Position numbers and translations under genes: made by a program. From NCBI RefSeq assembly GCF_945269915.1, contig NZ_CALYOY010000002.1, positions 1 through 64,000 on the forward strand: DNA of 64,000 bases, in the 5' to 3' direction. Below, in pieces: positions 26,190 through 34,694 of this stretch. A model generated the notes under the pieces. The model was not told the DNA's origin. It was given only the letters and a program-made list of their open reading frames with translations, and searched no databases. Source of the DNA: an uncultured Bifidobacterium sp. Lineage in GTDB: Bacteria > Actinomycetota > Actinomycetes > Actinomycetales > Bifidobacteriaceae. How positions within the stretch are numbered: the stretch's first letter is position 1; every line of letters starts with the position of its first letter.

Positions 26190-28019
26190 TCAGGACCTGA
26201 GTCTGCGCCTGATGCCGAAGGTGCCCATGGCTGCAGCGCACAAGGCCACACAGGCCGCTATTGCCGCCATGGAGTCCGAACCGGTGGAAGCCAGAGGATC
26301 ATCGCCCCGGTTCTTCTCCGGGGCTTTGCCTTCCTGCTTCTGGCCCGCACCGCTACCGGCGGCGGAACCGGAGGTTCCGGGTCTTCCGGGGATGGTGGTG
26401 CCAGGCACCAGGCTGTTGGACGCAGCAATGGCCTGCGCAAGGTTCTGATAAGCGTTTGTCCGCTCTGTCACGGCATTGTTCAAGGCCGCTTGGGCGTTGG
26501 CCAGGGCGATGTTGGTCTGAGCCGACGTCTGTCTGGCACTGGCCAGCCTGGTGTTGGCGGCGTTCAGGGCATTCAGGGCTGCAACCACTCCAGGATCCGA
26601 TGCCACAGCTGCCTGGGCTGCGGCCAGGGCGGCCTGGGCATTGTTCAGTGTCGTCTGTGCCGTGGCCAGATCGGTCTGTGCCTGAGCAAGGGCCGCGCGC
26701 GCTGCGGTCAGTGACGGACTTGGGGTGATGCTTGCCAAGGCCGTATTCAGGTCATTCTGCCTGGTTGTCAGATTGGTACGTGCCGCAGCTTCTGCCGCTT
26801 GGGCCGTGGTCAGGTCGGACTGGGCATTGTTGAGATAGGCCAGGTAATTGTTGACATCCTGGAAGTAGTCCGAGACGGTGGCATTTTGGTTTCCCGCCCA
26901 GAGGGGATTGGAGCTGGTGACCCTTGTCAATGGCTCCGAGAACAGGAAGGTCTGGCTCATGGTCACAACATTGGTCGATGTGCAGGTGACGGCGAAACCG
27001 GTGATTGTGTATGCTGCGTTGACTATGTTGTCATAATGACCGGTCTGCCCGGTCCCATTCGCCTTGTTCCGCTTTTCCTCGGTATACCAGCTGTTGAATG
27101 GGTCGTAGGTGGCGGGATTCGCGGAATAGGCCACGTTCTCCCCAATCGGGAAGACAGCGGCATGACCATGAAGCCTATCGTCCCTCGTCCAGTCGGCGTC
27201 GGCCTGCGCCATGGCCATCAGGGAGTCGGAGACTTTGAGTTCCGGCTTGCCCTCGCTCTGCCTGAGTTGGTTGGCCTTGTTCAGCCAGCGCAGAGTCTCG
27301 AGCATCTTGTCCATGCTGGTGGCGTCCCCGCTTTGGCCGAGATGTATGCTCTGGAAGGTCTTGCCGCTAGAGCCTGCATCGGTCAGGATCTTGAAGGCAC
27401 CGGTTGCACCCTTGTGCTTGAAGTATCCGGCGGTTCCCTGGGTTTTGAGCTGGTCGGCCTCCGTGGCCGCCGCCTGCTTCTGTGCCGTGGTCGCCTCCGC
27501 CGTGGTCAGGGCGGCCCTCGCCTGGTCACGTTCCCGGGTCAGCCTGACGATTGTCGGGTTGTTCGCCCCCTCCTGGCCTTCCAACCGAGTGACCTTCTGC
27601 CGGGCCTGGTCCAAGTTCTTCTGGGCGTTCTTGCGCGCAGCGACGGCATTGGCGACGTTGTTCTTCGCACTGGTCACGGCCGGGGTGCTCTGTGCCTCTT
27701 CATAGGCGGTTTGCTTGCTGGCCTGGTCCTGTGTGGCCTGGGTCAGGGCGGCATCGGCTGAGCTCTTGTTGGTCCGCGCGGTGTCAAGACTTGTCTGGGC
27801 CTGGGCCACGGCGATCTCGGCGCGATCGACGCGAGCCTCGGCGTCAATCACCCGCTGTGTTTTATGCCTGTCCACCCCCTGCGTACGGGGAGGATCCGGA
27901 TTTGTCTGAGCCGGCTCAGCCATGGCCGGTGCTGCGCACCCCAGGAGGGTCGCCCCTGCCACCGCCGAGGTCAAGGCAACTCTTGATGCATTATGAGATG
28001 GTTTCTTGCCGGTTTTCAT
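26190..28019 (-). CDS. Sortase-anchored CAP-domain surface protein with coiled coils
   Basis: A 609-residue exported protein. A signal peptide ends at ALTSAVAGATLLGCAAPAMA. Residues 50-195 form a long Ala/Gln/Asp-rich coiled coil. The middle (about 235-375) is a CAP/SCP domain with HGHAAVFPIGENVAYS and GHYDNIVNAAYTITGFAV. A second Ala-rich coiled coil covers about 400-545. A Pro/Gly/Ser linker leads to LASTG, a hydrophobic segment and RRRLR, a cell-wall sorting signal of the LAxTG type. It is therefore displayed on the cell wall, probably as a stalked CAP head; adhesion, cell-wall binding or host interaction is inference. No sortase gene is in the window. Confidence 0.9.
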   Translation of the reverse strand: MKTGKKPSHNASRVALTSAVAGATLLGCAAPAMAEPAQTNPDPPRTQGVDRHKTQRVIDAEARVDRAEIAVAQAQTSLDTARTNKSSADAALTQATQDQASKQTAYEEAQSTPAVTSAKNNVANAVAARKNAQKNLDQARQKVTRLEGQEGANNPTIVRLTRERDQARAALTTAEATTAQKQAAATEADQLKTQGTAGYFKHKGATGAFKILTDAGSSGKTFQSIHLGQSGDATSMDKMLETLRWLNKANQLRQSEGKPELKVSDSLMAMAQADADWTRDDRLHGHAAVFPIGENVAYSANPATYDPFNSWYTEEKRNKANGTGQTGHYDNIVNAAYTITGFAVTCTSTNVVTMSQTFLFSEPLTRVTSSNPLWAGNQNATVSDYFQDVNNYLAYLNNAQSDLTTAQAAEAAARTNLTTRQNDLNTALASITPSPSLTAARAALAQAQTDLATAQTTLNNAQAALAAAQAAVASDPGVVAALNALNAANTRLASARQTSAQTNIALANAQAALNNAVTERTNAYQNLAQAIAASNSLVPGTTIPGRPGTSGSAAGSGAGQKQEGKAPEKNRGDDPLASTGSDSMAAIAACVALCAAAMGTFGIRRRLRS

Positions 28020-28139
28020 TTGTGCACTACCCCTGTATCTTTTTTATCAGCATGAAAACGGCTGCAACAGAGCAACCAGAACCACGCCTACCCAACTCGC
28101 TCTTTCCACAAGCAATACTTCACGAAGATTAGTGCGAAC

Positions 28140-29564
28140 TTAGGACCTTTCCATTCGGAAGTGCTCCTCGCCAGGAAGAATGATGTTCAGAACCAGGGCC
28201 ACGACGAATGCGACAGCGATGCAGTTATTGGCGAAAATCGACCGGAACAGCGCGGGGAATGCGATAAAGATATCACCAACCTGGGTGAATCCTATGCCGA
28301 TGGTCAGTGCCAGTGCGGCGATGGTTATGTTGCGTTGTGTAAATCCGGCCTCAGCGATCATCTGGAAGCCGGAGAGGATGATATTGCCGAACATCATGAT
28401 CGTGCATCCTCCCAGAACGGCCTGGGGGAGGGAGTTGAAGACGGCTGCCACCCCCGGGACGAAGGAGGCCAGGATCAGGATGAGTCCGCCCGAGAGGATG
28501 ACCTTCCGGTTGACGACCTTGGTCATGGCCACCAATCCGATGTTCTGTGCGAAGGAGGTCAAGGGGAGGCAACCAAAAAGGCCTGAGATCATGGAGATGA
28601 ATCCGTCACCGGCGATGGCTCCGCTCATTTCCCGGTCGGTCGGTTTGCGGTCCATCCCCACCTTGCACAGGGCTGTGGTGTCCCCGATCACCTCTACGGA
28701 GGAGACCACGTAGAGCAGCGCGAAGGAGATGATGGCCCCTGCGTCGAACTCCGGCTTGAAGGGCATTACCCGGGGGAGGGAGAGGACCTGCAGATGCCGG
28801 AAGCCGGAAAAGTCCACCTTGCCCATGGCCAGGGCGACCAGGTAGCCGACCACCAGGCCGAAGAGGACCGAGAGCTGCTTGGCCGTTCCTCTCATCAGGA
28901 GTTGGAAGGCAAGACAGGCCACCAGGGAGATGGTTGCCAGGGTCAGATTCTGCCAGGATCCGAAGTCCTTGGCTCCGGCCCCGCCACCGAAGGACTGCGC
29001 ACCGACCGACAGGAGGGAGAAGCCGATGGATGTGACGACGATGGCGGAGACTATCGGTGGTACGAACCGGCGCCAGTAATCGGCCGTCAGCCCCAGGACG
29101 AATTCGACCACTCCACCGGCCAGGACCGCTCCCACCACGACCCCATAGCCTTGATTGGATACGATGGCCACGGCTGCAGCCACGTAGGTGAAGGAGATGC
29201 CGGTGACCATGGGCAGACGACCCCCGACCCGCCAGAGGGGGTAGAGCTGCAGGCAGGTGCCCAGGCCGGCCACCAGGAGTCCGTTCTGGATGACCATGGC
29301 TGATTCCTGGGGACTCATCCTCGCTGCGGCGGCGACCAGGAAGATCGGTGCCAGGTTGGCCACAAACATGGCCATGACATGTTGAAGACCGAAGGGAAGG
29401 CCCTTCCAAAAGGGGATTGTCCCGTTCATGTCCGACAAAACATTTCCGGAAGGTCCTGTGTTGGCTGTCTGGGTTGCGGTTCCCGACTTGGAAAGACCGT
29501 TCCCGTGCTCCCCCGCATGAAGGGTACGTCCCGTTTCCGACTGGTCCGTATGTTGTCTGGTCAT
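28140..29564 (-). CDS. NCS2-family purine permease (xanthine/uric acid type)
   Basis: A 474-residue cytoplasmic-membrane transporter with about 13 hydrophobic segments. The family signature QNIGLVAMTKVVNRKVI has the Q-N-x-G form of the xanthine/uric-acid branch of NCS2 (NAT) carriers, and SSVEVIGDTTALCKVG carries the conserved TM8 Glu. A hydrophilic N-terminus of about 45 residues precedes TM1. The ATG at 29564 follows AAGGAGAGCC; the frame extends upstream without similarity. It probably imports xanthine for Xpt, encoded 6 kb away. A terminator-like hairpin lies about 90 bases upstream in the leader. Confidence 0.9.
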   Translation of the reverse strand: MTRQHTDQSETGRTLHAGEHGNGLSKSGTATQTANTGPSGNVLSDMNGTIPFWKGLPFGLQHVMAMFVANLAPIFLVAAAARMSPQESAMVIQNGLLVAGLGTCLQLYPLWRVGGRLPMVTGISFTYVAAAVAIVSNQGYGVVVGAVLAGGVVEFVLGLTADYWRRFVPPIVSAIVVTSIGFSLLSVGAQSFGGGAGAKDFGSWQNLTLATISLVACLAFQLLMRGTAKQLSVLFGLVVGYLVALAMGKVDFSGFRHLQVLSLPRVMPFKPEFDAGAIISFALLYVVSSVEVIGDTTALCKVGMDRKPTDREMSGAIAGDGFISMISGLFGCLPLTSFAQNIGLVAMTKVVNRKVILSGGLILILASFVPGVAAVFNSLPQAVLGGCTIMMFGNIILSGFQMIAEAGFTQRNITIAALALTIGIGFTQVGDIFIAFPALFRSIFANNCIAVAFVVALVLNIILPGEEHFRMERS

Positions 29565-29960
29565 GGCTCTCCTTGGTTTCTCGACGGCTCTTGGTTCAGT
29601 GCATGTAGCGATTAGCGGTGGAGAAGACAAATGGGTGGGTGGGTATGGAAAAAGGCCATATATCCGAATCCGGATATGCATGGCCTTTTCTGACTGATGA
29701 TTCGAGTTTGGGTATGAGCGCTCCGCCCCGTCGGCGCATGCCCACAGCCGACATGGCAGATGTTGAAGCCGTAGCAACGCCGGTGCACGCGGAAGCCAGT
29801 CAACATTTGATTACTATCCTCTACACAACCTGGCGAATCATGAACGGATGATTCGTGGATATCCAGAAGCATACAAGGTGGTCTCGAACCATGCTGACCG
29901 TTCCTGAAACTCGATTAAGTCCCCTTGCCGCTCTTTCGGTCGGTTAATTTTTATGTGGAT
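29565..29960. promoter_or_regulatory. Spacer between the efflux gene and the purine permease
   Basis: It holds a strong hairpin (29649-29689), a second perfect hairpin CGAATCAT-6-ATGATTCG (29834-29855) and another copy of ATGATTCG (29697-29704), which could allow alternative pairings. No known riboswitch core (purine, xanthine, PRPP or guanidine) was recognised and no gene is visible. Confidence 0.5.
29649..29689 (-). terminator. Intrinsic terminator or attenuator before the purine permease
   Basis: AAAAGGCCAT / ATGGCCTTTT encloses ATATCCG / CGGATAT with an AATC loop; the minus strand continues TTTTTCC. It could end the efflux operon 270 bases upstream, or act as an attenuator in the permease leader, about 85 bases before its start codon. 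Confidence 0.8.
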
Positions 29961-31256
29961 TTATGCCATAGTCACCGGGACATCACCAGGTTTCATTGCG
30001 CCTTTGGCGATTCGGCATATCAGGAGTGTTGCCAGAACCACACCGGCGATAATCGCAGTCATGGGAAAATGATCGATCAGGGGGCCGAACAGTCCCTGGC
30101 CAAGAGGAAGCGCGCACATGCACAGGCTTGCGGTCAGGCCGATCACCTTGCCGATCAAGGGTGTGGGGGTGTGGATCTGCTCGTATGAGATGGATGTGAT
30201 GGAGACGGATTGGATCAATCCGGCAGCCAGGGCCAAGCACCCTGCCATCAGGATGAAGAGGATGATCGTTGGCAGGTTGAAGGCAAGGCCGGCCATGACC
30301 GGCAGGAGGACCAGTGCGCTGCACGTAAGCAGGACAGGTATCCGCTCGAGGAAGAACCATGAGGGCCGAATCGATACAAGGACCGCTCCCAGAAGACCGC
30401 CACCGGCGATTATGCCTTCTGCCAGGCCCTGCATGGTGGTGCTCAGGCCGAGGGTTCGCATCACCATATACGGTAGGGCCACGTTGACGTATGAAGCCAA
30501 AATCAAGTTTGCAGCGAGGCTGAGCCCTATGGCGACCTTCAGATTTCGTTGCTCGACAAGAAAACGGGCCGCCTCGTTCATGTCGTCGGTTAGATGCCCC
30601 ACGAGGGCTTTCATGCCCTCGGGAACTTCGCCCTCCTCTTCGGGAATCCTGACTGTCAGCAGTATCCAGAAAGCGGACAGGAGACAGACAAGGGCCGAAA
30701 AGCCAACCACCCGCAGAACCCCGAAGAGCCCCATGACCAGCCCTGCAATTACCGGGCCCACCATTCCGACAAGGGAGGTGGCCTGTGAGACAAGGGCCGA
30801 TGCGCGTGTCAGGTCAGCCCTGTCCACCAGGTGGCGAAGAGCGGATTGGACCGTTGGGGAGTAGCAGGACCGGTAGGCGTGAATCAACATCATGCAGGCC
30901 ACGGTCAGGGGAATTGGGTCGGGGCTTCTGCTGACCAGCAGATATGAGAAGGCGGTGAGGGCCGAAAGGATGTCAAGCGCGGCCATGGCGGTCTGTTTGT
31001 GCAAGCGGTCGGCCAGGGCCCCGCCAATCGGTGTCAGGATGATGGAGGGAAGGGCGGCCAGGGCGCTCGCCAGACCATACAATGATGCCGAACCCGAGAT
31101 GTTCAGCATATGCAGTGGGAGGACAAACACCATGCAGGTCTGCCCCAGGGTCGAGAGGATCTCGGTGATGATGAGCGCGACAAAGGAAGGGGTCAGGAGG
31201 CCATTGGCCGCGGGGGCTTCTGTGACATCCGGGTCAGGGTTTCTTGATGGAGTCAT
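29961..31256 (-). CDS. MFS efflux transporter
   Basis: A 431-residue protein with about 12 membrane segments and the MFS loop GGALADRLHKQTAM, of the DHA3/MefA drug-efflux style. The ATG at 31256 follows GAGGAGG by six bases and overlaps the end of the TetR gene by 23 bases, so the two are translationally coupled. A drug or toxic-metabolite exporter under local TetR control is the natural reading; the substrate is unknown. Confidence 0.88.
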   Translation of the reverse strand: MTPSRNPDPDVTEAPAANGLLTPSFVALIITEILSTLGQTCMVFVLPLHMLNISGSASLYGLASALAALPSIILTPIGGALADRLHKQTAMAALDILSALTAFSYLLVSRSPDPIPLTVACMMLIHAYRSCYSPTVQSALRHLVDRADLTRASALVSQATSLVGMVGPVIAGLVMGLFGVLRVVGFSALVCLLSAFWILLTVRIPEEEGEVPEGMKALVGHLTDDMNEAARFLVEQRNLKVAIGLSLAANLILASYVNVALPYMVMRTLGLSTTMQGLAEGIIAGGGLLGAVLVSIRPSWFFLERIPVLLTCSALVLLPVMAGLAFNLPTIILFILMAGCLALAAGLIQSVSITSISYEQIHTPTPLIGKVIGLTASLCMCALPLGQGLFGPLIDHFPMTAIIAGVVLATLLICRIAKGAMKPGDVPVTMA

Positions 31257-31962
31257 GCCCGGCCTCCTCAGGCTCGCCCGCATCGGTACCGAAGGTGGTC
31301 AACATGTCGGAGAACCCCCTGTCTTCCAGGGGAATCCCCAGGCCCTGCATGATGGTGAAGAAACAGACTGCCCTGCTGTGCAATTCGGTTCGGGTCCCTG
31401 GATGGTAGAAGGGTAGCAGCCACATGTTGGCGAGCAGACGGAAGACCTCGGCAGCCTCTTCGGCATTCTGCACATGCATGGATCCGTCAAGGTTGCCCCG
31501 GGTGAAGGTGTCGACAAAGTCCTCCCTGTCATTCACCATGGCGGTGAATTCCAGTCCGATCATCTTGGGATTGGACTTCGGCTTGAAACCATGGAACATC
31601 AGGTTTGCCGCTTCCAGTCTTTTCCTGGCCTGGGCAGGTGAGAACAGCGACTGCAGTTCCTCCAGGGCCAAAGGTTGCTCTGGCAGGGGTTGGGCTTGGG
31701 AAGCCCCGGCCTCGGTCCTGACTCTTGTCCAGCCTTCGTCGGATGCAGGACCGCTCATGGCCGTCATCATCCGATCGGCGACGGCATCGAAGAGGTCCTC
31801 CTTGGATCTGAAATGGTGGTAGACCGCCCCCTTGCTCAGTCCTCCAGTGGCATCGATGATGTCCTGCATGCTGGTCTTGTCATACCCCCTGTCGGTAAAC
31901 AGTTCGGTTGCGGCGTTGATGATTCTTTCGCGTGTGAGCTCAGGGTGGGTGTTGCGGGCCAT
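31234..31962 (-). CDS. TetR-family regulator
   Basis: A 242-residue repressor with an N-terminal TetR helix-turn-helix: RERIINAATELFTDRGYDKT, then MQDIIDATGGLSKGAVYHHF. The ligand domain (about 60-242) is divergent. It is the first gene of a two-gene unit with the MFS exporter, and an inverted repeat of operator type lies about 75 bases upstream, so autoregulation and control of the exporter are likely. Confidence 0.92.
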   Translation of the reverse strand: MARNTHPELTRERIINAATELFTDRGYDKTSMQDIIDATGGLSKGAVYHHFRSKEDLFDAVADRMMTAMSGPASDEGWTRVRTEAGASQAQPLPEQPLALEELQSLFSPAQARKRLEAANLMFHGFKPKSNPKMIGLEFTAMVNDREDFVDTFTRGNLDGSMHVQNAEEAAEVFRLLANMWLLPFYHPGTRTELHSRAVCFFTIMQGLGIPLEDRGFSDMLTTFGTDAGEPEEAGHDSIKKP

Positions 31963-32038
31963 TACCGCACCTCTTCCGGCTTCTAGAAGTTGTTTTGGTC
32001 ATTCGGATACGGTAGGACCAATATGTTGGAATCGATAT

Positions 32039-32057
32039 CATACCGACCGTTGGTATG
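32039..32057. promoter_or_regulatory. Probable TetR operator
   Basis: CATACCGACCGTTGGTATG is a 19-base near-palindrome (CATACC...GGTATG arms) upstream of the TetR-MFS unit and also upstream of rpsD. A TATAAC-like hexamer follows directly on the plus strand. Confidence 0.65.
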
Positions 32058-32281
32058 AATATAACACAGCTTGTCGGAACTCGCTTGGGTCCGGTACATG
32101 TGCTTTAATGAATCCTCGGTTGGTGCGTTTGTGCGCCGACCTATCTGGAGTCTCAGCCCGTCAATGGGTCGGCGGCCGTAAGGTCGTTCGTGCTTGGCAC
32201 GGTGAAGCATTGGAGAGGCCTGACTCGACGGTTTCGACCGTATTCGTTCAGATAACGACAGAAGCAGATAAGGAATCAGTA

Positions 32282-32908
32282 ATGACCAACATTCAGCGTG
32301 CACGCAGGCAGGTCCGTCTGTCACGTGCCCTGGGCATCGCCCTGACACCCAAGGCCCAGCGTCTTTTTGAGAAGCGTCCCTATGCTCCCGGTGAGCACGG
32401 TCGCACCCGTCGTCGCACCGAGTCCGATTACGCCATTCGTCTGCGCGAGAAGCAGCGTCTGCGCGCCCAGTACGGCGTTTCAGAGAAGCAGCTGAGGGCC
32501 GTGTACGAGCGCGGCACCCATGAGTCCGGCCAGACCGGTGAGGCCATGCTCCGCGAGCTGGAGTGCCGCCTGGACAACCTGGTCCTGCGTGCCGGCATCG
32601 CCCGCACCACCGCCCAGGCCCGTCAGTACGTGGTTCACCGCCACATTCTGGTGGACGGCAACATCGTGGACCGTCCCTCCTACAGGGTCAAGCCCGGCCA
32701 GACCATCCAGGTCAAGCCCAAGAGCCAGACCACCGTTCCCTTCCAGATTGCAGCCGAGGGTGTCCATCGCGACGTCCTGCCTGCGGTCCCCGGATACCTG
32801 GACGTGGACCTGGCCTCCCTGAAGGCCACCCTCGTCCGTAAGCCCGAACCGGAGGAGATTCCGGTTCAGGTCAACATCCAGTACGTGGTGGAGTTCTACG
32901 CCCGCTGA
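32282..32908 (+). CDS. rpsD: 30S ribosomal protein S4
   Basis: A primary rRNA-binding protein that nucleates 30S assembly. The 208-residue product has LSRALGIALTPKAQRLFEKR at the N-terminus without the Cys cluster (zinc-independent form), and an S4 domain LECRLDNLVLRAGIARTTAQ with RQYVVHRHILVDGNIVDRPS. The reading frame is open far upstream, but the conserved N-terminus starts at the ATG at 32282 (upstream AAGGAATCAGTA). It stands alone, not in a ribosomal operon, with its own terminator. Confidence 0.97.
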   Translation: MTNIQRARRQVRLSRALGIALTPKAQRLFEKRPYAPGEHGRTRRRTESDYAIRLREKQRLRAQYGVSEKQLRAVYERGTHESGQTGEAMLRELECRLDNLVLRAGIARTTAQARQYVVHRHILVDGNIVDRPSYRVKPGQTIQVKPKSQTTVPFQIAAEGVHRDVLPAVPGYLDVDLASLKATLVRKPEPEEIPVQVNIQYVVEFYAR

Positions 32909-32931
32909 GTCTGGAAGAGGATTCTTCACAG

Positions 32932-32957
32932 GGCCCCGGATTGTTCCGGGGCCTTTT
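32932..32957 (+). terminator. Intrinsic terminator of rpsD
   Basis: GGCCCCGGA / TCCGGGGCC with a short loop, followed by TTTT. Confidence 0.93.
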
Positions 32958-33028
32958 GCATCTGTCCGCCCACTCGTCAGGTGACCTTGTCCGGTCGGTT
33001 CAATGGGGCATTCGGCGTGCCGTGGTGG

Positions 33029-33034
33029 GATAAT
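33029..33034 (+). promoter_or_regulatory. -10-like box close to a start codon
   Basis: GATAAT ends seven bases before the ATG at 33042, the spacing expected if transcription starts at the ATG (leaderless mRNA). No clear -35 is seen. Confidence 0.35.
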
Positions 33035-33041
33035 GGTGGGC

Positions 33042-33710
33042 ATGTTGCTTCATCTGTACACCGTCCGTCATGGTCAGACCTACTTCAACAGGTACAACCG
33101 GCTCCAGGGGTGGACCAATGCCCCTCTTACCGAGTCGGGTGTGAACGATGCCGAAAAGGCAGGACTCAAACTGGCGGACCTGGACTTCAAGGCCGCCTAT
33201 TGTTCTGACACCACCAGGGCCCAGGTGACGGCCCAGCGGATCCTGGAGGTCAACCGGTCGCCCCGGAAGCCGACCCTGATCAGTGACATGCACTTCCGGG
33301 AGCAGTTCTACGGTTACTTCGAGGGGCAGGACATGGCCATGGCATGGTGGGCCGCCGGGGCTCCCCATGGGGCCAAGACATACAATCAGATCGTCGACAA
33401 GTTCGGCCTGGCGGCCACTCGGGACTTCCTCAAGGAGGCCGACCCCTTCGGCGACGCCGAGTCCGACGGTGAGTACTGGGAGCGCGTCCGGGGCGGATTC
33501 GATCTGATCGCCGGTAACACAGACCTGCAGGAGGGTGACGATGTCCTGCTCATATCGCATGGGAACACCCTGCTCAGTCTCATGCACCGGTTTGCATCCG
33601 AGGGGTATGACCTGTCCCGGCGACCCGGCAACGGCAGTGTGACGGTCTTCGACTTCAACACCGCCCTTCCCTTCGAACAGGCCGTGGAGGTCCGCTCCTA
33701 CAATCAGTGA
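33042..33710 (+). CDS. Histidine phosphatase (phosphoglycerate-mutase-like)
   Basis: A 222-residue cytoplasmic enzyme of the histidine phosphatase superfamily. LYTVRHGQTYFN carries the phosphorylated His (RHG), the Arg/Glu pocket is in SDTTRAQVTAQRI and REQFYGYFEGQ, and the second His is in LLISHGNTLLSL. It does not keep the length or inserts of true dPGM, so phosphoglycerate mutase activity is uncertain; a general phosphatase is likelier. The start at 33042 lacks a good ribosome site and may be leaderless; an ATG nine bases upstream is an alternative. Confidence 0.88.
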   Translation: MLLHLYTVRHGQTYFNRYNRLQGWTNAPLTESGVNDAEKAGLKLADLDFKAAYCSDTTRAQVTAQRILEVNRSPRKPTLISDMHFREQFYGYFEGQDMAMAWWAAGAPHGAKTYNQIVDKFGLAATRDFLKEADPFGDAESDGEYWERVRGGFDLIAGNTDLQEGDDVLLISHGNTLLSLMHRFASEGYDLSRRPGNGSVTVFDFNTALPFEQAVEVRSYNQ

Positions 33711-33804
33711 TCACGGTGCCTGCCGGTCGGTGCTGCCACCGGGAATATACGGTGCGTGGTACCGTTGAGCGGGTATATGTTCCTTGACGGAAGCGAGGTA
33801 GGAG

Positions 33805-34257
33805 ATGGACATAGGACAGATTGCCGGTCTGATAGCGGCCATTGCCTTCGCAGTGGTGGCGGGGTTCCTGATCTATCCATTGATTCGTCTGGGCAAGCTC
33901 TTCGATCAGCTGGCCGACACCGTCAAACAGGCCGGTGACCACGCCATGCCCACCCTTGACGAGTCCACCACCACCGTCACCCAGCTCAACCAGACCCTGG
34001 CTGACGTGAACAAGATTTCGGCCGCCGCTTCGACCACGGCCAACAATGTCGGGGCCCTGACCGACCTGTACGGTTCCATGCTGGGCAAGCCCGTCATCAA
34101 GATGGCATCCTTCTTCTATGCCGTCAGGAAAACGGCTTCCTCATTCGTTTCAGGCGGAAAGAAGGCCGGGCATGAACAGGACGCTCCGGACTCTGGCCAC
34201 GCCGCCGCCGCAGCCTCCTCGCCGGGTCAGGCCGGTGCAAGCCGGGGGGGCAAGTGA
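33805..34257 (+). CDS. DUF948-like membrane-anchored protein
   Basis: A 150-residue protein with one N-terminal membrane segment (IAGLIAAIAFAVVAGFLIYP), a helical region rich in Thr/Asn/Gln (TTTVTQLNQTLADVNKISAA) typical of DUF948, and a low-complexity Gly/Ala/Ser tail. AGGTAGGAG precedes the ATG. It overlaps the next gene by one base (TGATG). Function is unknown; such proteins are often placed next to alaS in actinobacteria. Confidence 0.85.
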   Translation: MDIGQIAGLIAAIAFAVVAGFLIYPLIRLGKLFDQLADTVKQAGDHAMPTLDESTTTVTQLNQTLADVNKISAAASTTANNVGALTDLYGSMLGKPVIKMASFFYAVRKTASSFVSGGKKAGHEQDAPDSGHAAAAASSPGQAGASRGGK

Positions 34258-34496
34258 TGTTCAAGCGACTCTTCTGGGTAGGACTGGGCGTTGCGGCCGG
34301 TGTCATCCTCGTTTCCAAGGCCGAGGCCTATGTCCGTGCGAACACCCCCAAGCAGGCGCGTGAATTCGTCTTCGGCGAGGACCAGGACCAGGTGCCCAAG
34401 CGGACGCTGGCCGGGCTTGTCACCGAGTTCCGCTCGACCATGGACCAGCGTCAGAACGAATTGGACCGGCGGTACATGGACCGGTTCCAGGGTTGA
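34257..34496 (+). CDS. Small conserved membrane protein upstream of alaS
   Basis: A 79-residue protein with one N-terminal hydrophobic helix (LFWVGLGVAAGVILVSKAEA) and a charged C-terminal part (EFRSTMDQRQNELDRRYMDR). Its ATG overlaps the previous stop codon (TGATG), so the two are translationally coupled. Function is unknown; its position with the DUF948 gene and alaS is a typical actinobacterial arrangement. Confidence 0.8.
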   Translation: MFKRLFWVGLGVAAGVILVSKAEAYVRANTPKQAREFVFGEDQDQVPKRTLAGLVTEFRSTMDQRQNELDRRYMDRFQG

Positions 34497-34563
34497 GCTG
34501 ATTGTCTCCGGCATCAGCCAGGGCCGGTGGACGTTGTAGAATCGGCATGTTCAGCAATCAAGG

Positions 34564-34653
34564 GTGCTGCACGGCCTTTGGCCATGCAGCACAGCAAACC
34601 AAGCATTCCGCATCCGCAGGGTCGGGTGCCGAATTGAGACTGCCCACGGGCAG
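34564..34653 (+). promoter_or_regulatory. Hairpins in the alaS leader
   Basis: GTGCTGCA (34564-34571) pairs with TGCAGCAC (34585-34592) over an inner GGCC/GGCC, and CTGCCC-AC-GGGCAG follows at 34640-34653. Neither has a T run, and there is no T-box AGGGTGGNACCGCG element. A leader role in alaS control is possible but unproven. Confidence 0.35.
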
Positions 34654-34694
34654 CGGCCATGCCGGGGGGCAGGGCCTGAAGGAGTACAAGCAGC

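Noticed and set aside
34497..34694. T-box riboswitch in the alaS leader
   Set aside because: The leader has hairpins but no T-box AGGGTGGNACCGCG element and no terminator.
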